From Abelmoschus esculentus (lineage: Eukaryota > Streptophyta > Magnoliopsida > Malvales > Malvaceae), in contig JAUCBN010000034.1 in NCBI GenBank assembly GCA_035048815.1, positions 8,286,737-8,350,736 on the forward strand: 64,000 nucleotides of DNA, read 5' to 3'. A program made the translations under genes and the position numbers. The notes beneath the pieces are model-generated. The model saw only the letters and a program-made list of their open reading frames with translations. It did no database searches and was not told where the DNA came from. Below, piece after piece: positions 43,155 through 55,800 of this stretch (its first letter is position 1; every line of letters begins with the position of its first letter).

Positions 43155-46062
43155 ATGGGAAAAGTCTCCAAGGTATGCACCGGTGGCCGGTGCCATTTTC
43201 TTCTCTCTGGATTCATCGGTTCTTTTATGAACGGATTGCTTAAAATCTGAATCGTTTTCTTTTCATTTTGGCTGTTGCAGTTTTCGTGGCCTAAATTAAT
43301 AGTCCGAAAATGGCTGAATATACCGAGTGGAGCAGACGAGTTTCACTCCGATTACGCCATCAACGGTAGAAAACTTAAAAACCCATCATGAATATGTGTC
43401 GTTTCAGTCTTTCAGATCAAATGTTGTTCGCTGATTTCGTTTTTGATTCAAAGGAAGAATCCTGTTGTTTCTTTTACAGACAAAATCGATGAAAGAAGAA
43501 AGAGTTGTTCCGACGAGGATCATTACGTGTTCGTACCGGAAGATTTCTCAGGTAGATTTTACGATGCTACACCGGCACTCTTCTAATGTCCCGTACTGAT
43601 CTGCAAGTTTTTTCTATTCTTTTTCGATTTTCCCGCAGCCGTCTGTTTGACGGCTATGATCCTTTTTTGATTGGACGTTAAAGAAAAAACTGGTACTTTG
43701 GTTGGGTTCCCGGTTTGGTTAGTTGAAATTTGGCGACCGGTATTTAGTTTGTTGCCACGTGACGTTCAAGATTTGACGTTCTAGCAGCACTTGGACTTAC
43801 TTCATTATTTTTGTTAACTGTGAGTTTTTGGTTTTTTAATAGAAGGCTGGTTGATGGAAGCTGCCGGAGGGATTAAACCGACGGTACTCTCCCCGGAGAT
43901 ACTGCCCGACTCGGATTCAGTCAACCTTAGGTGAGGTTATAAAAACACTGTTAAGTTCTTGTTTTTCCTGAGTTTTATTTGTTGCTTTATTAAATTTTAA
44001 TATGGATTTTTTTCTGAGTTTTCCAGGATGTTTGTAGGGACATGGAATGTGGGAGGGAAATCACCTCACCATGGTTTGAACTTAAGAGATTGGTTAAGGT
44101 CACCTGCTCCTGCTGATATCTACGTTCTCGGGTAAATTCATGCTCTTTTCCACTTTGTCCCGATCTCGATCTCGACCCCCGATCATCTAGTCTGAATTTC
44201 TTTGTAACACCCTTTTCAGACATCGAGCACATGATGTTAAGATCGCTTGCTGTTTTTTAACTGTGTCGAATTTTATAGTATAACCTCGATTACTTGCATG
44301 TGAAGTTAGCCGGTGGAGCTTTTGAATGTATTGTGGTAGTTTGAGAATTGATTGGCTGAAACTGGATTTTCTTTGGTTGTTAGGTTCCAGGAAATTGTTC
44401 CACTAAATGCCGGCAACGTGCTTGGAGCCGAAGATAATGGCCCGGTTGCACAGTGGATTTCCCTTATTCGTCAAGCCTTGAATACCAACCCTAGTGACTT
44501 AGAGCTTGATCAGCTTGCAAGCGTGAAGCCAAGGATCAGCTTTTCCGATTTACTTTCGATGGAAGACGGAATTGACAAAGAGGATTTCGAAAGATCGATA
44601 AACTTGAATTCTAGTTTAAGTGAAGATGGCTCACCTAGCCCCACTTGCGTGTCCAGCAGTCCAAAGCAGCGGCGATTCTGCCTAGCTGCTAGCAAGCAAA
44701 TGGTTGGTCTTTTCTTGTGTGTGTGGGTTCGAGCTGATCTTTACCAGCATATTAGCAACCTGAAAGTCTCGTGTGTAGGCCGTGGCATCATGGGATATCT
44801 CGGGAACAAGGTAAACAATTGTGTTTATTCTACATCCCTGTCGATAACGAAAAGAATCCGTCATTTATTGCAGTTAAATCAGAATTGTATTAAGTTCAAA
44901 CTCTTAATATGTGTAACAGGGCTCAATATCTATCAGTATGACTTTGCACCAAACCACGTTTTGCTTCGTTTGTACCCACTTGACTTCCGGGGAGAAAGAA
45001 GGCGATGAGATCCGAAGGAATTTCGATGTTGCTGAAATCTTAAAGAGAACAAGGTTCTCTCATACACTCAGAGGTCGCAAACAACCACTTCCTCCACATA
45101 CCATTTTCGATCATGAGTAAGCTTCTAAAATCATATGGTGTTTGTAAATCTTCATACCCTTTTGTTAAACCACTAAAGGTTTCGATTATTTTGTATTTGT
45201 TCAGTAAGATTATTTGGTTGGGAGACTTGAACTATCGGCTCGCCGCGGGTTGCGCCGACACATATGAATTACTGAAGAAGAATGATTGGCAAACACTTCT
45301 AGAGAAGGATCAGGTGAGCAACTATTCTAAACAAACAAGGAAACTAGATAGTTGGCAATTGACATTTCCCTCATTCCTTGGCAGCTAAGATTAGAGCAAA
45401 GGGCTGGCCGGGTGTTCAAAGGATGGGAAGAAGGCACAATATACTTTGCTCCGACTTACAAATATCTCGCTGATTCCGATGACTACGTTGTGCAAACATC
45501 AATTCCCAAAGAAAAACGACGGATTCCCGCCTGGTAAGATATCGGATTCTTGTTCCTTCCACCTACCAGTTCCTTCCACCTACCACCTACGTTGTGCAAA
45601 CATCACTTCCATCTTGTTGGGAGCTTGTAGTTGCCTTCATCATCCTTTGAAAACAACAATCATGTTTATTTTTTTATATAGTATTTAATCATTTGGTCTA
45701 ATTACAGTTTCAGATTAACCCAAAATTTCAGATTTCATCACTTTAATTTAACATAATTTTGATCCATCAACTTTTTAAACTATTTATGTGAAAATGATGG
45801 CAGGTGCGATAGGATACTTTGGAAAGGCGAAGGGCTGAAGCAGATGTGGTATTCGAGGGGTGAGTCGAGGTTCTCCGACCACAGGCCAGTTTATTCCCTC
45901 TTCTCCGTCCAAGTGAATCTTACCAAGTATCCCATCTCCGCCGCTAGATCCTGCCCACCAACGTTGTCAAAATTAACAGCCTGTGTAGCCAAAGTGCAAG
46001 CGGAAGAGCTGTTGCTAATTCCCAGGGCACAAAGCTGCTTAAACACAGCTTCCAGGTTCTGA
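43155..46062 (+). CDS. Type I inositol polyphosphate 5-phosphatase, about 502 aa
   Basis: Ten coding exons are 43155-43172, 43281-43365, 43480-43551, 43843-43930, 44027-44131, 44384-44810, 44920-45116, 45205-45313, 45385-45533 and 45804-46062. All introns are GT-AG, and the joined length is 1,509 bases with no stop before TGA. The protein removes the 5-phosphate from Ins(1,4,5)P3, Ins(1,3,4,5)P4 and, in some plant members, phosphoinositides. It therefore damps inositol phosphate and calcium signalling in the cytoplasm or at membranes. Both family signatures are present: WLGDLNYRL (exon 8) and PAWCDRILW across the exon 9/10 junction, followed by SDHRPVYS. The fold start, FVGTWNVGG, is in exon 5. 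No WD40 or SAC domain is present, as in the short plant type I enzymes. An in-frame ATG at 42190, spliced to 43131, would add nine residues (MAVKQREIE). Which Arabidopsis paralogue it matches was not settled. Confidence 0.93.
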
Positions 46063-47588
46063 AAACCCCAAACATACTCAAGTTAAAGCTGTAATCGTCC
46101 ATCCCTCTGACACATCTGCATTCTTAAGATGGCGTGGTGGGTTCATGATTAGCAATAGCATGGTGAATTTGCATGTGGTGGTGGTGGTGGGTTCTATTGT
46201 GCATGCCTAAAGTTTTTGTGAAAAAGGCGATGATCTCAATGGAATGTGTAAATAGAATCAGTGATTAAAGAGTAAATGGAAGGGAAGAGAAAGTTGTTGC
46301 AGAAGAGGTTTGATTAAAGAAACTGGGACTGGTATGTTATTGATTGTTGGTGAATTTAGTGTTTCAGTTTTGTCTGCAATTTAGGTGTCAATTTGCATGT
46401 TGTGTTCCTTGCTTTGGACGCATTCTTCTTTTGGCCTTTAGTCTGGTGGACACTGTGTTCTATCTGATATTTATTTTTAAGTCAATCATATGACCCAACC
46501 AACCACCCATAGATTGCAACTATCAAATACAGCCAAATGAGCTAATAAAGTATACCCCATAAACCGAATGGTTGTTTCTGAAGATCACAAGTTTAAGTAT
46601 TAATATCGTAGTATAGTGATTGGGTAATCAATATTTAATAATTGAGAATATATTCTAACATAGATACTATTGTAACTATTGTAGTTAATTATAAAAAAAA
46701 TTTAAAAATTTAAAAATATTAATATAAGTAATAAAAAATAAAATACTATATCTAAAAAATAAATGTCGTACATGTCAGATTACTTTTTTTACATTAAAGA
46801 AAGTTTTTAGGGTCCATTGTAAAAAGAGAACGTGAGATGTTAAAATATAAATTAGATGAAATCTCTAGAATTAACAATTATTTTTTACACTTGTTTTTAA
46901 AAACGACAATTCGTTACAAATTGCATCAATAAAAGTAAAATAAAAATAAAAAACAAGTATCGTGAAGGGCCCATATGAGCAAAACCTGTAAAATTAATTA
47001 TAGAAACGTATCATAAATTAAGGACACATCATAAACACAAAAGATACCATATAAGTAGAGGAAATCACAATAAAATGTGCAAAGAAAAAACTAAAAGAAA
47101 TATGAATCACCGGTGATGATCTACAATCAACACTAAAACTAATATCATCATAGATTAGATAAAAAAAACAGTTAAGATTCAATACAATTTTATTTAATTA
47201 TAATAAAAAAATTAACAAGCTATATATGTGGATGAAACTATTTTAACCTGAAATAACTTAAAACAACTTAGAATTTAAAATGGTTTGAACTTATAAACAA
47301 TTTGAAAATGAGTCTTGAAAATTTTAAAATGTATTAGGGTCCCTAAAATTAATAGTCTAGACATATATTTTCGAAATTCTCAGCATCCACACTATACCTC
47401 AAACAGCTTTTTAAAATTATTCTGCCACTGATATGACAACGGTTGAGTTCATATGATCGTAAAACAAAAGGTACCAGGTCCATACTAACAACCCATCAAT
47501 CACGGTTTAATAACTTTTAAAAATTTGAGATATATATTAATTAAGAGCGAGTAAAATTCGATTTAACTTGAAAAAAATTAAATAATTC
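46063..47588. other. 3' untranslated region, then AT-rich spacer
   Basis: Roughly 46063-46320 should be 3' untranslated sequence, with a GTGGTGGTGGTGG run at 46167-46190. No canonical AATAAA is evident, and weaker ATTAAAG/TAAAT words lie near 46264-46275. From about 46480 on the DNA is AT-rich, with no gene seen. Confidence 0.5.
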
Positions 47589-47593
47589 GATTC

Positions 47594-49949
47594 TGTAACA
47601 CCCTTAAGTTAAAAATAATAATAATAATAATAAGGAATTGTGGTTGATGGAGTGTTGTACCAACAACCTCTTTGTTTCCAACCGGTTACCCAGCCACTAA
47701 GTTATAGAGCTCTTGTGAACTAAAATCTCTCAACCCACTCTTAATCTGAACCTGTTTCGGTGAGTTTATAATTTTATATTCGAATTTTTGTCTTCTTCTA
47801 GGTTAGAAACCCTAGTCTGTCAGATCTAGAAAAAATAAAATATATTCTTTATTCGAATAAAAAACTCTCCATCTCTCTAACACCCCGACCACCGACCGAT
47901 CTCCCTCACATGGCCGGCCGTGACCTTCACCGCCACCACCATCGTGATCGTCTCTCTCCCCCGACCAAAACCCCTTTTCCGTCGCGCACAATCGTCGCTC
48001 CGTTCGCCGGTAATCGAAGCTTAAAGCTTCGACGACCTAGTGGAAACCCCCGCTTCGATTATCGTCGACTCCGGCCACCCCCGACGTCGTCTTGGCGCGT
48101 CGTCGGTCGTTCCGAGATCATCGTGTCCAGGCGAGCAAACCCTCTTTACAACGCCTCCGATCGTCGTCGTTAGGACCCTCGTCGGAGAGCTTCTCCGTTT
48201 GGTAAATCGGGTAAGCTTTTACCCTTATTTCGAATTATTTTCTGGGATCTTGGCTCGATTTTGGTGTTCTTGAGTTTAGATCTGGAAAAATCTGGATTTA
48301 GAGGTGTTTTTCGATCGAAATGGACCGCGCGTGGCCTCCACGCGCCGCCGGAGGCGATTTCCGTCCACCGTGGATGACTGCCGGGAGTCAAACGGTCCAA
48401 ACCGATCCAACCTGAGTCAAATCGGCCTTGAACCGGTCAAACCGAGTCGGAACGAACCGGTCAACCGACCCAACCCATTGACCCGACCCGTTGACCGACC
48501 CGTTAATTGACCCGTTGACCTTGACCTGTGACGTCAGCGTCCACTGTTGATGTGGCATCTGACGTGGAAGCTAACGTCAACATTGACCCTGCTGATGTCG
48601 ATGTTGACTTTGACCAAAAAGTCAAAATTTTCAAAAACTCCTATTTTATGATTTTCGACTTCCTGAGTCCATCTGTGAAGTCTGTTTCTCAAAATTCGAA
48701 CCCGAAAGCCTCCAAATTGGACTTTAAAGTCTCGATTCAAACTTTTCTTCTAAGTTAAGTTAAGTCTAGAGTTTTTTATTTAAGGTCTAATATTGATACC
48801 TGTTTGTTTGTAGGATCTCATAGTTCTCCCGATCGTGTATCGACCCAGCCCAGCTCCTCCCGTTTTGACCAATCCCGAGATTCGATCGTAACCCGGTCCA
48901 ATACTGCTACAAAGCGAGGCTCGAACGTCCAGTAGGCCACTTGTCTGTTTATGCCATTTGAGGTGTGTTCCTTGTGTGCTATATAATCGTATGTTACTGT
49001 TTTACGTTTTAAATGAACCTAGAATGTGCACATGACTGTTTTCCTGGATTTACCTAGACATTTATTTTGAACCTTAAGAATGATCATTTTATGTTTTTAC
49101 TGTATGCCTGATATATCCTGTATGATATTTCCTGATTTGATGTATACATGATGCCTGATTAATTTCCGATACTACTATCATGTTTCCTGCTATTGATGCA
49201 TGCCTACCAGTTTAGGATTTGGGATGGTGTGTAGTGTCTGAGATTCTGTTCAGCCTTGATCCAGTTGGTAATTCCGCCTGTTTACGGTTCCTAACTTCAG
49301 TTAGGGTAATTTCGCCTGATATCGGTTCCCGTGCTACAGCCGGGTTAATTTCGCCTGTTCCCTAAGGTAATTCCTTAGGTCGGTACCTTCGCCTTAATGG
49401 GCCTAGGTTAATGCCTGTATCAGATATTGTTATGGGGAACTGTGTCCAGGAGTTCGGTTGAAGGGTAACATAACATGCATATACATGATCTGATTTTCTG
49501 TTATTACTGTTTATTGATTTTACTCGCATTTTTTTGCACTGTTGGAACACACTGGGCTTCATAGCTCATACCTGTTTTTTTTCCCCTTTCAGATATCCTT
49601 ATATAGGCATTCCGGATTTGGCATTTGGAGGATCTACACATTACCTGGTTATACTTTTATGGAATAATTTAATATTTCTCAGTTTGCGTTTAAGGAGACA
49701 TGTGCCTATATTTTATTACTGGTGGTTTTAACGTATTATTTTTGTTATTGGTTTTGCGAATTATTATTTTGCGAACAATGTTTTCTAAACACCTTGTTTT
49801 GGTAGCCCTTTTACACATTTAAAGTGATATTCAGAATTATCTTTTATTCGTACAAGTTAAATGATTTTACTTGAAACTTGATTTATAATTAAAGAACAAT
49901 GTGACCACTCTAGTTGGGCTTCCCGCATAGGCCGGTCTACGGGGTTACA
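47594..49949 (+). repeat. Giant solo LTR, 2.36 kb
   Basis: It runs from TGTAACACCC to GGGGTTACA. Flanks GATTC (47589-47593) and GACTC (49950-49954) are a target duplication with one change. The interrupted sequence on both sides is the same AATTCGA-rich DNA. A CG-rich stretch (47890-48200) and repeated GACCCGTTGACC-like words (48455-48530) lie in the first half. A hairpin array lies at 49274-49379 and a stem-loop at 49554-49567. Open frames inside it (for example 47910-48173) show no known domain. Confidence 0.88.
49274..49379 (+). repeat. Mini-hairpin array in the 47594-49949 LTR
   Basis: CCTAAC-TTCA-GTTAGG (49290-49305), CCCG-t-GC-TACA-GCCGGG with one bulge (49328-49344) and CCTAAGG-TAATT-CCTTAGG (49361-49379) are separated by a TAATTTCGCCTG linker. 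A further partner stem GGGCT-TCAT-AGCTC lies at 49554-49567. Confidence 0.8.
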
Positions 49950-50120
49950 GACTCAATTCGAGAGAAAAATATTCGATTAGTTTTGACTCAACTCGAAATT
50001 TCATAAACTTGAATAATTCGAAAAAAAATTCAAATAAAGTTAGAATTGTCAAATGAAAATTTGAATAACTCGAAATTTTTTAGTAATTAAAAGATTTATT
50101 TTTATGTTCGAGACGAGTCT

Positions 50121-51966
50121 TGATAACTCCGCAAAAAGGCTATATTTTAGGCCTTTTTACTTAAGTTATTGGGTGTCTTTAGGCTCATATAGGTTCATTT
50201 AGTTGCATTTAGGTTCATAACATTGCATGTAGTTTTCTAGTTATGCCTTGGCATTTTTATGTGGTAATAGGTGCTATTTAATGGGAAAGGTAGTTCTTTT
50301 CTGTTGTGTTGTGCAGGTAGAGCAAAAATGGAAGTTGAGGCAATTTGTCATGGCATTCGCAGAAGGATAGCGATGGGAAAGTGCCATGGCAAAGCTGGAG
50401 GACTCCTGTGCTGAGCTAGACGACAAAGAGATATTTTGATAAGAGTACCAGCTGGTGCCATTACAGCCGGTCGAGACCACTATAGCCTGGCCGCAGCCAC
50501 CTGGGTAGGGGACCATAGCCAATATTGCTTGATTGCGAGCCACCTCAGAAGGGACCATTGTCACCACTGCCAACCCTGCAGAAATGCCATCACGTGAAGG
50601 GGGTAGAAATGGATTTTTGCCTATCTTTTAGGGTTTTTCACTCTTATTAAAGACATGGTGACCTAGAGAAAAAGAGAGGCCTTTTTGAGGAAAAAAAACA
50701 AAGTAAAAGCGAGACCTTTGGGGCGGTTTTGCGGCGGTGGAAAGCTCTCACCTTTCTCCTCCAAACTTCGACCAAGGGGACCTCCATTGATAGAGCTCGA
50801 AGGGAGTGGTGTGCTAGGCACCCGAAAGAGGCTAGCACATCAAGGCGTCTCATGGTGGTTGAAGAGCCGACGACTGTGCACACCGAGGGTGTCTTCTAGT
50901 CCTCCTTCCTTGCTTTATTTATTTTATTTTTTCATGAGGATGATTGTTGAATGTTTAAGATTTATGTAGATGATATTTCTTAACATTTAGCTCCACCATG
51001 TAAGCTTTGTTTAGGTGGTTGCGTTTGTGGATGTTTATCTTTTATTTTTATTTAATATATTGCCTTCTATGTGTTTATATATTTGCTTTGCTCATTGTTG
51101 TTAATCATTTAGACATTGTAAGAGGCATGAAAGTGTCCCGTGTTTAGGTGCATGCTAGAGCACTCGAAAGAGGCGTAGCTATAGATCCTTAGAGCATCCG
51201 AAAGGAGCTAAGGGAGGATCTACGTGAGCAATGGGTTCAAGACTGTAAATAGAGCCTAGTTGGATCCTAGAGCACTCGAAAGAGGCGTAGGTGAAGGCTT
51301 CAACGACTAAAAGGAGTGTGCTTTGTCGATAGGCTAGTGCTACTTGAGTGACACGATATGCCATGGCATTTTAGTCTATCAGGTTCCTATGAATCGAAAG
51401 AGCAGAGACACTTTAGAAACCTCTGTCGAGTAGGTATACACCGTAGCAGCTATAGGTTAGGTAGGGGTAAGGGGTAGGAAATCATAGAAGTCACCACCAG
51501 TCATTCCCGAGAGAGTTCATCAATAGAGGAAAAGTACATCATAAAGTTTTAACGTGTTCTTGCATCCTGTTTTTGCCTCCGCATTTACAAACTGCTTTCT
51601 TTCTTTTACTTGTTATCTTGCAATCACACTGCTTTACACTCTTACACCACCACCATACATCCACCTTGCCTTCATCATCCATATCATTTTGCCGTGGCAT
51701 ATTTTAGTTGCTTGCATTCTATATTTGCCATCGCATTTCTATATAACACTTCACCGTACATATCCATTTTCTCTTGTTTATACCTTACCTTTGTTTTTCC
51801 TTTTTAGTTAGTGAAACCTTTTTGCCTTGACAAAATTAACTTGCACTTTACCAGATATCCTCGTGGGAACGATACTCACTAACCCTATTATTACTTGTAT
51901 GACTGTGTATACTTGCACATATATGTGTGTTCACATACATCATTTATAAGTACTACACAGAACACA
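50121..51966 (+). repeat. 5' LTR of Athila-2
   Basis: It starts TGATAACTCCGC and ends AGAACACA just before the primer-binding site. An 8-bp perfect stem, AAAAAGGC/GCCTTTTT, lies at 50133-50158 around TATATTTTAG. Words such as GCACTCGAAAGAGGCGTAG recur at 51155 and 51271. The end is fixed from the primer site; with no second LTR it could be off by a few bases. Confidence 0.75.
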
Positions 51967-51969
51967 CCA

Positions 51970-51992
51970 AGTTTTTGGCGCCGTTGTCGGGG
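51970..51992 (+). other. Primer-binding site, tRNA-Asp type
   Basis: TTTTTGGCGCCGTTGTCGGG follows the LTR end. It matches the complement of the tRNA-Asp 3' end with one change, as usual for Athila. Confidence 0.85.
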
Positions 51993-52089
51993 ATCTATTT
52001 AGTGTAAAGTTTGTCAGTTTTGTTTTGGCATTTGCGTTTTACTTAGTTTATTTTATTAGTTTAGTTTTACTTGTTTTTCTTTTCAGTGC

Positions 52090-53800
52090 ATGTCCAGAAG
52101 GTCTACTGAAGGACCTCTCTATCCTATAGTGCCTGAAATTGAGCATTTGTTTCGTCAAAGAAGGCATAATCAGCGTACAGCTATGGACCCACCAGCAATG
52201 CAAGACCCAGTAGTTCAAAATACCAGGGCAAATCAGCACGCTGCTGCACCTCGACCGAGAGCTATTAGGGATCATTTAAATCCTATCTTGGATGATCTTA
52301 ATCCTGGCATCGTGGCTCCAGAAATCACAGCTACACATTTCGAACTTAAGCCTGTCATGTTCAATATGCTTAGCTCGATTGGGCAATTTGGAGGAATGAC
52401 GCATGAAGATGCAAAGCAACATATTAGAGCATTTTTAGAAGTTTGTGACTCATCCCGTCAACAAGGAGTTCATGAGGATGTCTTGAAGCTCAAGTTATTC
52501 ACTTATTCTCTATGTGGCCGAGCAAGGGCGTGGTTGAATGGAGTACCATCCGGATCGATGGAGTCATGGGCTGATCTATGCAAAAGTTTTTTGCTGCAAT
52601 ATAATCCTCTGAATCTCAATACTCAGCTTAGAAATGACATTGCTTCTTTTCGACAAGGTGACGACGAGTCAATGTGTGAATGTTGGGATCGATACAAGGG
52701 ATTGCTTCGTAAGTGTACAAACCATAAATTTCAAGATTGGACTCAAGTTGTGATGTTCTACAACGGAGTCAATACACCGAAGAGGATGATGCTAGATGCC
52801 TCGGCAAATGGAACTTTGTTAGACACATCACCCGAGGAGGCATTTGACATACTTGATAAAATTGCCAACAATGACTATCAATTTCCTTCTACAAGACTTA
52901 GAACCGGGAGGAAGGCACAAGGGACATTTGAGCTTGATACTAAAGATTCACTATATGCCCAACTCTCAGCTATCAGCAACATGTTGAAGAACATCCAACG
53001 TTCTAACGAGTTGAAGGAAGTGAAGATGGACAGTTCAGCATGTCTATTATGTCATGGCAATCACCATGAGAGCGAGAGCCCAGGAAACCATGAGACAGCC
53101 AATTATGTGAGCAATTACAACAGAAGCAACAACAATCCCTACTCAAAGACCTATAATCCAAGATGGCGACAACATCTGAATTTTTTATGGGGAAATCAAG
53201 GAACCAACAATCCTAATCCCCCAGTGCGGAATCAAAATATCAATGAGCCTCAACAGTTTCAAGCGAATATGCCCTGGCATAATCAGAACAAGGGGGCTGC
53301 ATCGTCATCTAATACCAGTTCTTTGGAGGCAACTAAGCAAGATTTTATTCTAAGTACCAAGACTATGCTTCAAGAGCATACTACAACTATCAAGAACCAA
53401 GGAACCCTACTGCAAAGCCATAGTGCTTCGTTGCGAAATCTAGAGAGTCAGGTTGGCCAAATTGCCACGACATTACAGGAGCGTCAGCCTGGACGTTTGC
53501 CGAGTAATATTGAAGTCACTAAGCCGCATGGTAAAGAGCAATGTAGCGCGATCACACTAAGGAGTGACACTCAACTTAATCAACAAAATAAGTTTGGGGG
53601 GGGAAGAAATCTGAGTATTCCTTACCCAAACCTGTGCAAGAAGAAATGCCTGAGCAAATTCTCGAGGAAAAGGACCAAGAGGAAGGTTTGACAAAGGAAT
53701 CTGCCGATGGAGCGAGCAAAAATGCCACAGCAAAAACAGTTCCTACACCACTAGTGGAAGAAGTTAGACCCCACCTCCCTTTCCCTAGAGACTCAAGAAG
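52090..53800 (+). pseudogene. Athila-2 gag, frameshifted
   Basis: The open frame from 52090 encodes the Athila capsid region. ATHFELKPVMFNML is near residue 80, followed by LKLFTYSLCGRARAWLNG and SWADLCKSF. It is parallel to the Athila-1 gag. The zinc knuckle reads CLLCHGNHHESES: the last cysteine of CX2CX3HX4C is serine. The correct frame is lost at a run of eight G at about 53593-53600 and the ORF ends out of frame at 53691. The true sequence continues in the frame of 53634-53858. More shifts follow near 53810. Confidence 0.88.
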
Positions 53801-53830
53801 CACAATGATTAAATTCAATTTAAAAAGTTT

Positions 53831-54516
53831 GTGGATAAGTTGGATCAGCTATACATAAATGTCCCACTCTTGAAGGCAATTGACCAGATGCCCACCTATG
53901 CAAAATTTTTGAAGGAAATAGTCACGAAGAAGCGTAAACTGGAGAAGTTTGATACAATTGCCACAGAAAAAGAGTACTGCTCTACTTTGAGTCAACTATT
54001 GTCAAAAAAGAAGGATGTAAGAGTACTGCCATTGGAGACAAGTTTAATGGGAAAACACTCTGTGATCTTGGATCAAGTGTAAATCTTATGCCCAAGTATA
54101 TTTTCGTGAAGCTTGGCATGGGAGATGTAAGACCCATATCCGTCATATTGCAACTAGCCGATCGTTCCCATGTGAGACCTGAGGGGAAAATCGAAGATGT
54201 CATAGTGAGGGTGGACAAGTTCGTGTTTCCATTCGACTTCCTCATACTTGATTGTGAGGCTGATGCTAATACACCCATCATCTTAGGGAGGCCTTTCCTA
54301 GCAACCGGTCGCATTTTCATTGATTGTGAGAAGGGTGAGCTTACAATGCATGTAGCAAATCAAAGATTGACCATGGACATCAACAGTTCTCTTAAGTATA
54401 TGGATGATTCTGAAGAATGCCGGAGCATTTTAGAAGCAGATTATGAGCAATCATCAGAAGCTGATCATTTTTGCCACAACAATTTTGTGCAACTGGATGA
54501 GTTGAAGAGCTCATGA
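53831..54516 (+). pseudogene. Athila-2 aspartic protease region
   Basis: The frame 53831-54082 holds the gag/protease linker (YINVPLLKAIDQMP), and 54088-54516 the rest of the protease. The active-site turn DLGSSVNLMP is encoded at about 54065-54090. The flap/IILGRPFLATGR block is intact downstream. A small deletion/frameshift near 54010-54035 separates the two parts. The protease would process the gag-pol polyprotein. Confidence 0.82.
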
Positions 54517-55800
54517 ATGAAGAAGAGGAAGAAGCTAGTAAATCTTCATTGGAAGAACATCAATCTAATTTGCTGATAACTAGAAATCATTCAAGCTTTG
54601 AACCTTTTAATTTCGAGGAATTCAGTCCTCCTAAACCTTCGTTACTCAGTGAACCAAAGCTGGAGCTGAAGATTTTGCCACAACATTTGAAATATGCTTA
54701 TTTGGGTGAAGACGAGACCCTACCTGTTATTATTTCTGCGAATCTTAATGTTGATCAAGAGAGAAGTCCACTTGCTGTTTTGTCACAACATAAGCGAGCA
54801 ATAGGATGGACCATGGCGGATTTAAAGGGGATTAGTCCTACTATCTGTATGCATAAGATACTTCTGGAAGAATTCCATGGCAAATCCATAGAGCCACAGC
54901 GTAGACTCAACCCCATTATGAAACAAGTTGTTATGAAGGAGATTCTCAAATGGCTTGATGCTGGAGTTATTTACCCAATCTCGGATAGTTTATGGGTAAG
55001 CCTGGTTTAGTGTATACCCAAGAAAGGAGGCACGACCGTGGTGAGCAATGAGGAGAATGAGCTATTGCCGACGCGCTTAGTGACCGAATGGAGGATTTGT
55101 ATGGATTATCGCAAGCTCAACAAGGCTACAAAGAAGGACCACTTTCCTCTACCCTTCATCGGCCAAATGTTGGATCGCTTAGCGGGCAAAGCTTACTATT
55201 GTTTCTTGGATGGATATTCAGGGTATAACCAAATAGTTATAGCACCGAATGACCAAGAGAAGACTACTTTCACTTTTCCTTATGGCACTTACGCTTTTCG
55301 AAGGATGCCCCTTGGATTGTGTAATGCCCCGACAACTTTCCAGCGCTGCATGCAAGCTATTTTCTCTGATATGGTTGAAGACTCTCTTGAAATCTTCATG
55401 GACGACTTCTCTGTTTCTGGAGACAGTTTCCAGAAATGTCTTGGCAATTTAGCAAAGGTCCTGAAGCGATGTGAAGAAGCTGACCTTGTGCTAAATTGGG
55501 AGAAATGTCACTTCATGGTGACAGAAGGTATTGTGTTAGGCCATAAAATCTCACACAAAGGCATTGAGGTAGACAAAGCTAAGATCGAGGTGATCGAGAA
55601 GCTATTACCACCAACAAATGTCAAGGGCATACGAAGTTTCCTTGGACACACGAGATTCTATCGGAGATCCATCAAGAATTTCTCCAAGATATCCAAGCCC
55701 TTGTGCATGTTGTTGCAGCAGAGCCAACCTTTTGTGTTCGACCAAAAATGTTATGGCGCTTTCACAGAGCTGAAGTAAAGCCTGATCAATGCACCAGTTG
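54513..55800 (+). pseudogene. Athila-2 reverse transcriptase, interrupted
   Basis: The upstream part (54513-55010) carries the pre-RT segment ending KWLDAGVIYPISDS, then a stop just before VYPKKGG. The 55038-55778 frame carries the palm: RICMDYRKLNKAT, FPLPFI, FLDGYSGYNQI, FTFPYGTYAFRRMPLGLCNAP and the catalytic FMDD (IFMDDFSV), the normal Athila form of YxDD. A further stop at 55778 cuts the thumb after FTELK. Confidence 0.9.

Noticed and set aside
47910..48273. Open frames rich in His, Arg and Pro in the giant LTR
   Set aside because: The CG-rich leader part of a solo LTR gives chance open frames; no similarity to a known protein could be recognised.
51970..51992. tRNA-like sequence
   Set aside because: Only the short complement of a tRNA 3' end is present; it is the retrotransposon primer site, not a tRNA gene.
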